Below are positions 18,100 through 24,630 of a stretch of DNA of 64,000 nt, piece after piece. Both the position numbers and the translations under genes were made by a program. The DNA comes from an uncultured Lachnospiraceae bacterium (GTDB lineage: Bacteria > Bacillota > Clostridia > Lachnospirales > Lachnospiraceae): contig CAJULG010000006.1 of NCBI GenBank assembly GCA_910587045.1, positions 1 through 64,000 of the forward strand. The letters run 5' to 3'. The notes below the pieces were generated by a model. The model was given only the letters and a program-made list of their open reading frames with translations. It ran no database searches and was not told where the DNA came from. The number at the start of each line of letters is the position of its first letter. The stretch's first letter is position 1.

Positions 18100-19476
18100 C
18101 TATTCAGCCATCGGCTGTACAATCCTGCGATTTACCCGAAGTAAAAAGATCAGTGTAATCGTAAATGCGATCACTTCTGCGATCGGGAATGCCCACCATA
18201 CCAGTCCTACCTGTTTCGTAAGGGACAGGAGATATGCCGCCGGCAGCAGTACTACGAGCTGACGTACGATGGATACGACCATGCTTAAAAATCCTTTTCC
18301 AAACGCCTGGAATATAGATGAACCCGCAATGCCGAAGCCTGCAAACACAAAACTGATACTGATGATCCGTATTGCCGGAATACCCAGCTCCAGCATATAA
18401 TCAGATGCGTCAAACAGCCTTAGCAGCTGCCCCGGAAAAATCTGCATTGCCAGCAGTCCGATCACCATAATCCCTACTCCGTATAAAACGCTGTAACGCA
18501 TTGCCTGCTGCAACCGCTCCTTTTTTCTTGCTCCATAGTTATATGAAATTATCGGTATCACTCCGTTATTCAATCCAAAGACCGGCATAAAGACAAAACT
18601 CTGTATCTTAAAGTATGCTCCAAAAACTGCTGTTGCCGTAGAGTTGAAGCACATCAGGATATTGTTCATAATAAAACACATAACGGAACCTACAGAAGCC
18701 ATGATGATGGAAGGGACACCCACACTGTAAATCCTCCGGATCACATTGGCTTTCGGACGGAATATCTGCCGGATACTCAACGTCAGTTCGCGGTTTACTT
18801 TAATATTTAAGATCACTGCCAGAATTGCTGCACACACCTGACCGATTACTGTGGCAAGAGCCGCTCCTTTAACGCCCATTGCCGGGCATCCAAAATAACC
18901 GAATATCATAATCGGATCCAAAATGATGTTAATGATCGCACCTGTCATCTGGGTTATCATGGAATACATGGTCTTTCCTGTACATTGCAGGAGTCGTTCA
19001 AAAATAAACTGTGCAAACATACCAAAACATAATCCACCGCAGAGTGTCAGATAATCCGTTCCATATTGTACGATCGTATCACTTGCCTTCTGCCATATAA
19101 AGACCCACTTTGCAGATGTAAAACACAGGACGCTAAAAAATACTGCACTCAGCAACGCCAGGAAAATTCCGCAATTAGCCCCCTTATTGGCTTCATCGAA
19201 CCTTTTTTCTCCTAAAAAGCGGGATACCATGGCATTTACACCAACGCCGGTACCGGTTCCCACTGCGATCATGAAGTTCTGCATCGGAAAAACCAGGGAC
19301 AGGGCGGTAAACGCATCCTCGCCAAGCCGGGATACAAACATACTGTCCACGATATTGTATAATGCCTGTACCAGCATGGATATCATCATTGGCAATGACA
19401 TGGTTATGATCAAACGATTAATCGGCATGATACCCATCTTGTTTTCGGTTTGTACTGTACTCTTCTGTGCTTCCAT
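18100..19476 (-). CDS. MATE-family efflux transporter
   Basis: 458 residues, about 12 membrane helices in two repeats of six. MATE exporters use H+ or Na+ gradients to expel cationic drugs and metabolites. Typical features are MISMLVQALYNIVDSMFV near the N-terminus and the counterpart PSIIMASVGSVMCFIMNNIL in the second half. AAAGGAG precedes the ATG. It lies directly downstream of the tRNA operon in the same orientation, separated by a terminator. Substrate unknown. Confidence 0.92.
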   Translation of the reverse strand: MEAQKSTVQTENKMGIMPINRLIITMSLPMMISMLVQALYNIVDSMFVSRLGEDAFTALSLVFPMQNFMIAVGTGTGVGVNAMVSRFLGEKRFDEANKGANCGIFLALLSAVFFSVLCFTSAKWVFIWQKASDTIVQYGTDYLTLCGGLCFGMFAQFIFERLLQCTGKTMYSMITQMTGAIINIILDPIMIFGYFGCPAMGVKGAALATVIGQVCAAILAVILNIKVNRELTLSIRQIFRPKANVIRRIYSVGVPSIIMASVGSVMCFIMNNILMCFNSTATAVFGAYFKIQSFVFMPVFGLNNGVIPIISYNYGARKKERLQQAMRYSVLYGVGIMVIGLLAMQIFPGQLLRLFDASDYMLELGIPAIRIISISFVFAGFGIAGSSIFQAFGKGFLSMVVSIVRQLVVLLPAAYLLSLTKQVGLVWWAFPIAEVIAFTITLIFLLRVNRRIVQPMAE

Positions 19477-19534
19477 ATGTCTCCTTTCAAAATGTTCTTC
19501 GTGCTTCGCATCCTCACTTCACCTTCGTGAAAAT

Positions 19535-19557
19535 AAAAAAACCAGTCATACTGGTTT
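19535..19557 (-). terminator. Intrinsic terminator of the tRNA operon
   Basis: On the minus strand, AAACCAGT-ATG-ACTGGTTT followed by TTTTATTTT. The stem is at 19539-19546 and 19550-19557. It sits 11 bases beyond tRNA-Gly. Confidence 0.85.
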
Positions 19558-19567
19558 CTATAAAAAG

Positions 19568-19640
19568 AGCGCGAGACGGGACTCGAACCCGCGACCCCGA
19601 CCTTGGCAAGGTCGTGCTCCACCAACTGAGCCACTCGCGC
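19568..19640 (-). tRNA. tRNA-Gly (GCC)
   Basis: 73 bases. The acceptor arms GCGCGAG and CTCGCGC pair fully. The anticodon stem CGACC/GGTCG carries loop TTGCCAA, anticodon GCC. The T arm has GGGTTCGAGTCCC and the discriminator is T. CCA is not encoded. Last gene of the array. Confidence 0.97.
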
Positions 19641-19694
19641 ATATGAAAGGCTGCCACCGGCAACCATATTGTACTTCCCATACGGAAAGCAAAG

Positions 19695-19767
<73 letters not shown>

Positions 19768-19802
19768 GGATAAATAAGTAAGCACGAAATAATATAGACG
19801 GC

Positions 19803-19844
19803 TTAAAATTTTTCTTCGTGCTTGCACGAAAAGAAAAATTTTAA
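19803..19844. repeat. Long palindrome in the Leu-Phe tRNA spacer
   Basis: 19-bp arms, 19803-19821 and 19824-19844, separated by TT and with one two-base bulge in the right arm. The AT-rich base of the stem (TTAAAATTTTT) is capped by CGTGC/GCACG. It could form a strong RNA hairpin between the tRNAs. Confidence 0.8.
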
Positions 19845-19853
19845 TACGGATAT

Positions 19854-19877
19854 GTTGATTCGTATTTACGAATCAAC
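19854..19877. repeat. 11-bp palindrome in the Leu-Phe tRNA spacer
   Basis: GTTGATTCGTA (19854-19864) and TACGAATCAAC (19867-19877), perfect arms with a 2-base centre. A further small hairpin, GCAAGC-TTT-GCTTGC, follows immediately. Confidence 0.8.
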
Positions 19878-19907
19878 GGACACCGAGCAAGCTTTGCTTG
19901 CGAAGGT

Positions 19908-19977
19908 GGGCATTTCGTGCGGAGCACTGCCTTCCTGCGAAGCGGGCATTTCGTGCGGAGCACTGCCTTCCTGCGAA
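19908..19977. repeat. 36-bp tandem repeat (two copies) in the Leu-Phe tRNA spacer
   Basis: The unit GGGCATTTCGTGCGGAGCAC... occurs at 19908-19943 and again at 19944-19977 (last two bases missing), identical over 34 bases. Each unit contains the hairpin GTGC-GGA-GCAC. Confidence 0.85.
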
Positions 19978-20001
19978 CTCTACCTCATACTCGGATATCA
20001 A

Positions 20002-20088
20002 TGCCGGCGACCGGAATCGAACCGGTACGGGAGTATAAGTCCCGCAGGATTTTAAGTCCTGTGCGTCTGCCAGTTCCGCCACGCCGGC
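20002..20088 (-). tRNA. tRNA-Leu (TAA)
   Basis: 87 bases with a long variable arm, as expected for class II tRNA. Acceptor GCCGGCG/CGCCGGC, anticodon loop CTTAAAA (anticodon TAA), T arm GGTTCGATTCC, discriminator A. CCA is not encoded. Confidence 0.97.
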
Positions 20089-20095
20089 ATTTAAT

Positions 20096-20294
20096 GTAAC
20101 CAATTTGCGTAGCAAATTGATTGCCTACTCGAAGCACAAAATGCGTAGCATTTTCTTTCATGTGCCGAGTTTCCCGTTTGTAACCAATTTGCGTAGCAAA
20201 TTGATTACCTACTCGAAGCGCAAAATGCGTAGCATTTTCTTTCATGCGCTGAGTTTCCCGTTTTGTAACCAATTCACTTCGTGAATTGATTGCC
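20096..20294. repeat. About 84-bp tandem repeat filling the Tyr-Leu tRNA spacer
   Basis: Copies at 20096-20179 and 20180-20264, plus a partial third at 20265-20294 that abuts tRNA-Tyr. Each full copy has hairpin 1 (CAATTTGC-GTA-GCAAATTG) and hairpin 2 (AAAATGC-GTA-GCATTTT, with outer arms GCAC/GTGC in copy 1 and GCGC/GCGC in copy 2). In the partial copy hairpin 1 reads CAATTCAC-TTC-GTGAATTG. Arms change together, so base pairing is kept. Confidence 0.88.
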
Positions 20295-20376
20295 TGGATG
20301 GAGGTGGATTCGAACCACCGAAGCAAGATGCAGCAGATTTACAGTCTGTCCCCTTTGGCCACTCGGGAATCCATCC
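20295..20376 (-). tRNA. tRNA-Tyr (GTA)
   Basis: 82 bases with the long variable arm of bacterial tRNA-Tyr. Acceptor GGATGGA/TCCATCC, anticodon stem CAGA/TCTG with loop CTGTAAA (anticodon GTA), T arm GTGGTTCGAATCCAC, discriminator A. CCA is not encoded. First gene of the array. Confidence 0.97.
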
Positions 20377-20411
20377 ATCGTTAGCAGTCATTCAACCGCT
20401 GACAGTATTAA

Positions 20412-20440
20412 ATTATAATTGAAATGTTTTTAAAATGCAA
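20412..20440 (-). promoter_or_regulatory. Promoter of the tRNA operon
   Basis: On the minus strand, TTGCAT (20440-20435), a 17-base spacer and TATAAT (20417-20412). The predicted start is about 28 bases ahead of tRNA-Tyr. It is the only strong promoter before the array. Confidence 0.8.
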
Positions 20441-20516
20441 GTGCTTTTTTCATTTTTTTGTTACAGCATCCACGAAAGCGGTTTTTTCATAGTTTTTACT
20501 CTGCATCGGATGACTC

Positions 20517-21065
20517 CTACTCTTTTTCTTTTCTGCTTTTGGTTTGTTCTGTAATCTGATTTAGAAACTTCTGAAAATTATTCCGTCTCCTGTAATATCC
20601 CAGCCCGTATTGACCTTGTGCATCATCAGAGACCTCCAGTTCCACGATTACTGTTCCCAGATACCGGTATACGGTTTCGCTATCATCATCTATTTTCCCT
20701 TCTGATGCACCACTGACTCTTACCGCTTTGCTGTTCAGGATGTCCGTTTCATATTTATGTTCTCCCTCCTCATAAACAGCCTGCATCAGCACCTGATTTC
20801 CCATTCGGATGGTAACACTTACTGTTCCCTGCACAATGATCAGATTTCCTCTGATCTGAAACTCTTCCCCTTTCTCTACAAAAAAGGTACTTTCATGATC
20901 ATTGGACACTGCCAGATCATCAATCTCCATGGTATTCAAAGGTCCATAGCCATACGCCAGTTCTTTAAACTCCTCTTTTTGCAATCCCCAGAGGATCACG
21001 CCGGCTGCTACAAGCAGAACCGCCGACAGTATCACACATAGCTTTCCAATACTTTTTTTCTTCAT
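20517..21065 (-). CDS. Membrane-anchored accessory protein of the ABC exporter cluster
   Basis: 182 residues from the ATG at 21065, which has GGGGAGG 5-6 bases upstream. A basic start (KKKSIGK) and one membrane helix (about 8-28) precede a mainly beta, extracytoplasmic domain, ending in a charged tail (QTKSRKEKE). No family is recognised. It begins 17 bases after the ATPase gene and is the last gene of the cluster, so it may be a partner, receptor or immunity protein of the exporter (inference). Confidence 0.65.
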   Translation of the reverse strand: MKKKSIGKLCVILSAVLLVAAGVILWGLQKEEFKELAYGYGPLNTMEIDDLAVSNDHESTFFVEKGEEFQIRGNLIIVQGTVSVTIRMGNQVLMQAVYEEGEHKYETDILNSKAVRVSGASEGKIDDDSETVYRYLGTVIVELEVSDDAQGQYGLGYYRRRNNFQKFLNQITEQTKSRKEKE

Positions 21066-21082
21066 ATACACCTCCCCTGCCT

Positions 21083-21805
21083 TTAATCCGGCTGCACGGA
21101 TCCGCTTTCGGAACCTTCAGTCTGTTCTTCTTCCTTTTCATCATCCGCCACCAGCCGGGATTCCTCCAGAGTAAGGATGCGTTTCGTCTGTCCGGCAATT
21201 TCCTTATCATGCGTCACAATGATGATCGTCTTACCTTCCTGATTCAATTTTTTGAAAATCCCCATCAGTTCATCTCCCGTTTTCGCATCCAGCGCTCCTG
21301 TGGGTTCATCCGCCAGCAGCACCTTCGGATCACATACGATTGCTCTGGCGATCGCCACCCTCTGCCTTTGGCCGCCAGAAATCTGTCCCGGATACTTCTT
21401 TAGCAGATCCGGGATTTCCAGCATGTCCACCACCCGGTTTACCCTCTGTATCCGTTCTCGCTTTCGTATACCCATAGCCTCTAGCGGAAGCGCGATATTC
21501 TCAAAAACAGAACAATGGTTGATCAGTGCAAAATGCTGGAACACAAAGCCGATATAATCCCTTCTGTATCTCCAAAGCTGCCTGGAAGAAAGTCGGGATA
21601 CATCCCGGCCCAGAAAGTGAAAGCTTCCGCTGTCAGGAACATCCAGAAATCCCATCAGGTTTAACAGCGTTGATTTCCCCGAACCACTGCGTCCCATGAT
21701 CGCCAGCAGTTCCCCCTCTTCAATATGCAGCCGGATTTCAGAAAGTGCCTGGATTCGATAGGAGTCACCTTTATAAATCTTATTAATCCCCTCCATCGCG
21801 ATCAT
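21083..21805 (-). CDS. ABC transporter ATPase, MacB/LolD-type
   Basis: 240 residues. Walker A GRSGSGKST near 38, Q loop in VFQHFALI, signature SGGQRQRVAIARAI, Walker B VLLADEPTGALD and the switch histidine in IIVTHD. The ALDAKTGDELM region is typical of ATPases that drive MacB/FtsX-type permeases, including the lactococcin-972-type bacteriocin exporters. It overlaps the permease gene ahead by 4 bases. The C-terminus is acidic (DDEKEEEQTEGSE). Confidence 0.92.
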   Translation of the reverse strand: MIAMEGINKIYKGDSYRIQALSEIRLHIEEGELLAIMGRSGSGKSTLLNLMGFLDVPDSGSFHFLGRDVSRLSSRQLWRYRRDYIGFVFQHFALINHCSVFENIALPLEAMGIRKRERIQRVNRVVDMLEIPDLLKKYPGQISGGQRQRVAIARAIVCDPKVLLADEPTGALDAKTGDELMGIFKKLNQEGKTIIIVTHDKEIAGQTKRILTLEESRLVADDEKEEEQTEGSESGSVQPD

Positions 21806-22995
21806 AATTTTGCGCCTCCAATCAATGCCAGGAGCTTTCTCCTGTTAATCGTCATAAATTCAATCCCCGTCATAGCCAGCATAAATATAAGCATCCCAAA
21901 GGCCAGGCCGGGCAATACCATTTCCATATAGATCCTGGCATGTAGCGCATCCAGTCCCCTGGAAAAGAAAAAAGCGGCCATTCCTGTTGCAATTACCATT
22001 CGGATCGTATTTTCAATCAGCAGCATCGCCAGCATATCCAATGAAGAAACCTTGTTTACATACATCACCGCCAGTTCATAATGTCTGCTGTATACATCCG
22101 CAAGTCCCGCTGAAAGACTCGAAAGTCCGGCTACTGCCAGAGCAAACATCACCAGTACATTGATTGCCCTGTGCACATTAATGCGCTCCTCCTTTAGAGT
22201 CGCCACCATATCGTCAAAGGTATACAGATAACACATCAGGTTCTGCTCCTCCGCCAGTTCTCTGATCTCCAGCTTCATTTCATCCGATTCCTCTTTTGTA
22301 TCATAGAAAAAATATAAGGAACTATAAGTATTTCCATAAAATTCAATATGGGTATCAAAATAGTTCTCATCCATAACAGTAACGATCCCATTATCCAGAA
22401 TCTCCTCCCCATGATCTGTATAAAGCAGCATACTCGGAATCCATCCGGCCCCCTCCGGCAACGCTCCCTTCACATAAAGCTCGGTTCCGATATGCTCTGT
22501 CGTCAGGAGCGTCCCCGGCTTGTACTGCTCCGCCAGATCAGAGCCCACATAACAGGTCAGCATCCCCTCCGGAGGAGGCTCCGTTAAGCCGCTCAGATCC
22601 ATTCCCGCATCGCACAGATTCAGAAGAGAGTCATCAATATAGAGAGTCTTAATCCGGATCTTCTTCCCGTCATCCAGATAATTCACCTCAAAATGCATAA
22701 ACTTGCCATACCGGTCCCTATATCGTTCTTTCAGCATGGCATCGAACTGCTCAAACCGTTCTGCCTCTTCTGAAGAATCTCCCATTGGATTTGAAATCAT
22801 TTGAACATTCAATATATTGGTAGTGGTCAGACGCTTTCTTGCTGCATAGATGTAATAATCTGCCTCTGCTCTTGTCTGCAGTGCATAGGCCGCTACATAC
22901 AGCGAAGCGATCAGGACGATCAGAGTCAGCAGGAAATTAACCCTTCTGATATAAATGTATTCGATTACCTTCTTCAGCACAAATGAAAGATGCAT
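21802..22995 (-). CDS. FtsX-like permease subunit B of the exporter
   Basis: 397 residues. One membrane helix at about 18-38, an extracytoplasmic region of some 220 residues, then three membrane helices (about 275-298, 315-338 and 360-382). This 1+3 layout is the MacB/FtsX permease topology. Sequence similarity to known FtsX domains is weak by eye. It starts 2 bases after permease A, whose last codons supply the GGAGGG site. Confidence 0.75.
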   Translation of the reverse strand: MHLSFVLKKVIEYIYIRRVNFLLTLIVLIASLYVAAYALQTRAEADYYIYAARKRLTTTNILNVQMISNPMGDSSEEAERFEQFDAMLKERYRDRYGKFMHFEVNYLDDGKKIRIKTLYIDDSLLNLCDAGMDLSGLTEPPPEGMLTCYVGSDLAEQYKPGTLLTTEHIGTELYVKGALPEGAGWIPSMLLYTDHGEEILDNGIVTVMDENYFDTHIEFYGNTYSSLYFFYDTKEESDEMKLEIRELAEEQNLMCYLYTFDDMVATLKEERINVHRAINVLVMFALAVAGLSSLSAGLADVYSRHYELAVMYVNKVSSLDMLAMLLIENTIRMVIATGMAAFFFSRGLDALHARIYMEMVLPGLAFGMLIFMLAMTGIEFMTINRRKLLALIGGAKL

Positions 22996-22997
22996 CC

Positions 22998-24029
22998 CTA
23001 TCCCTCCAATCCGTCGCTGGCTCTGTAATGTGCCGCCTGATAGATCGGCTTGATAACAACCAGGGCAGCCGCCACAACTGCAAAGCCGCAGCCAAGCAGA
23101 AGCTGTCTTACAGATACTGCCCCGTAGACATGCCCGGAGCCAAGGTAAAACAAAGCCTGCGCAACCAATACAACCAGAACGGATATTCCGGAAAGCATCA
23201 TCAATTCACCGTAAAATCTGCAATATAACTTCAGATCCGAGAATCCCCAAAGCTTCCGGATGATCACTTCCTCCCGCCTCCGGATGATCCAGAACTCAGA
23301 AATCACAATGCAATTCAGCATTGCAAAGACAGCAATGAGCATATGATACCGTTCCTTGGCATGATAGGACCCCACTTCAAAATACTCCTCTGTATCCTTT
23401 TCATAATAGATCTCGCAGTTTCCTGACATAGCCTTATAGAAATCCTGAACTGCTTCATCAATATCCTGTCTGGAGGAACCATACTCCACATCAAAGTAAG
23501 CGTCCCGTTCCAGACATTCCCGAATCCTGGAACCGCGGGGAGAAATGACCAGCTTTCCGGATAAGAGATCGGAATTCACCGGATGTACAATACCATATAC
23601 GGCATAGCGTTCTCCCTCGATCTCCAGGTAAAGAGAACCATTCTCCTCCCGTTTACAGCAAGGCAGAATGCGTTCACTGATAATAACATCCCCATCTCCT
23701 GCGATCCATTCTACCGGGTAGGGCAATTCCTCCTCCTGCTTCACCATATATTCCGTCAGATGATAGAATTTCTCATCATTCAGATACAGATGCAGATTTG
23801 TAAGACATACATTGCCATCCAGTTCCTCCAAAGCGGCATACAGTGCCTGCCGGTCTTTTATATTTGAGATCTGAATATGGTATGTATTTTTATATCGATA
23901 TTCATTCAGCTCCAGAGCCGCATATTTAATCCTTTGATAAATGGTGTCTCCATTTAGAAAAGAAAAAAAAGATACTGCCATTCCCAGCATCAGCAGCCAG
24001 GATGAGAAATGTCGTAAAATGCGTTTCAT
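22998..24029 (-). CDS. FtsX-like permease subunit A of the exporter
   Basis: 343 residues with the same layout as permease B: a membrane helix at about 8-26, an extracytoplasmic region of about 190 residues, and three C-terminal helices (about 228-250, 270-295 and 306-325). IIRRREEVIIRKLWGFSD is like the cytoplasmic coupling segment of FtsX-family permeases (..R..E...L...G...). Two separate half-size permeases replace the single fused permease known from lactococcin-972-type systems. A GAGGGGAG site precedes the ATG. Confidence 0.78.
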   Translation of the reverse strand: MKRILRHFSSWLLMLGMAVSFFSFLNGDTIYQRIKYAALELNEYRYKNTYHIQISNIKDRQALYAALEELDGNVCLTNLHLYLNDEKFYHLTEYMVKQEEELPYPVEWIAGDGDVIISERILPCCKREENGSLYLEIEGERYAVYGIVHPVNSDLLSGKLVISPRGSRIRECLERDAYFDVEYGSSRQDIDEAVQDFYKAMSGNCEIYYEKDTEEYFEVGSYHAKERYHMLIAVFAMLNCIVISEFWIIRRREEVIIRKLWGFSDLKLYCRFYGELMMLSGISVLVVLVAQALFYLGSGHVYGAVSVRQLLLGCGFAVVAAALVVIKPIYQAAHYRASDGLEG

Positions 24030-24066
24030 AATCTCCCCTCTCCACCGGTTGCAATAGTCCTAATGC

Positions 24067-24456
24067 TTACTCCTCCAGCGTCAGTCGCCGGTAATCCAAT
24101 ACGACCCGATTCGAATTCAATATTTCATGCTGACTCATGAATTTTACAGCATTGCAGTCTATCGTTCCTGAATTTACATCATCATAGGAGAGGAAATTAT
24201 TACTTTTAATTATTTTTCCAGCCCCATCATAGCCAAAAATGTATGACCGCAGTGGATAGAAGCCGCTTCCGCCAGTCACATAGGTTCTGGAATACGCAGT
24301 GGAGTTATTACTCCAATCCACATGCAATACACACTGCACCGTCTTTCCTGCATAATTGAAGCTTGTTGTCCGTGCCGCCCACACTGTCATTCCCGTGGAC
24401 AGTAATAGAAAAAGTGCTACAATAATTCCTGTCACCATTCTCTTTCCCTTCGTCAT
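24067..24456 (-). CDS. Small secreted protein, candidate exporter-associated bacteriocin or toxin
   Basis: 129 residues from the ATG at 24456; AGGAGG lies 8 bases ahead, whereas two earlier ATGs sit on or before that site. The N-terminus (MTKGKRMVTG, a hydrophobic core, TVWA-A) is a clear Sec signal peptide with predicted cleavage after VWA. The mature part, about 100 residues, has two cysteines (one near the N-terminus in VQC, one in TIDC), many aromatic and Asn/Ser residues, and no recognised domain. It is the first gene of the exporter operon. The arrangement recalls lactococcin-972 loci, but its hallmark sequence is not evident. Confidence 0.7.
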   Translation of the reverse strand: MTKGKRMVTGIIVALFLLLSTGMTVWAARTTSFNYAGKTVQCVLHVDWSNNSTAYSRTYVTGGSGFYPLRSYIFGYDGAGKIIKSNNFLSYDDVNSGTIDCNAVKFMSQHEILNSNRVVLDYRRLTLEE

Positions 24457-24497
24457 ACGCATTTCCTCCTCTGGCATAGATTTATTATACAGGAATA

Positions 24498-24503
24498 ATT
24501 ATA
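24498..24503 (-). promoter_or_regulatory. Extended -10 promoter candidate for the exporter cluster
   Basis: On the minus strand TGCTATAAT, an extended -10, about 40 bases before the secreted-protein start; a second TATAAT lies at 24489-24484. No good -35 is seen for either. Confidence 0.4.
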
Positions 24504-24542
24504 GCACATATATTTTATATTTTTCGTTTTCGGCTCAAATGC

Positions 24543-24583
24543 CGAAAGCGAGGTCTCAACCGTTCCGTCAAACCTCGCTTTCG
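24543..24583 (-). terminator. 12-bp stem hairpin between the GH13 gene and the exporter cluster
   Basis: CGAAAGCGAGGT (24543-24554) pairs exactly with ACCTCGCTTTCG (24572-24583) around a 17-base loop. A small hairpin, CGGC-ATTTGA-GCCG, follows on the minus strand. No U-tract follows directly, so it may be an inefficient terminator of the GH13 gene or a regulatory site. Confidence 0.45.
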
Positions 24584-24630
24584 ATATATTTCACCATTTC
24601 ATGATGTTTTCCATAATTTTATTCTAAAAA

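Noticed and set aside
19822..20055. Short plus-strand frames across the tRNA spacers
   Set aside because: They are the antisense of tRNA genes and repeats and lack ribosome binding sites.
20096..20294. A CRISPR array in the Tyr-Leu tRNA spacer
   Set aside because: The repeats are directly tandem with no unique spacers, differ by compensatory changes, and no cas gene is near.
24067..24456. Assignment of the secreted protein as lactococcin 972
   Set aside because: The locus layout is similar, but the characteristic toxin sequence is not visible, so only a candidate role is given.
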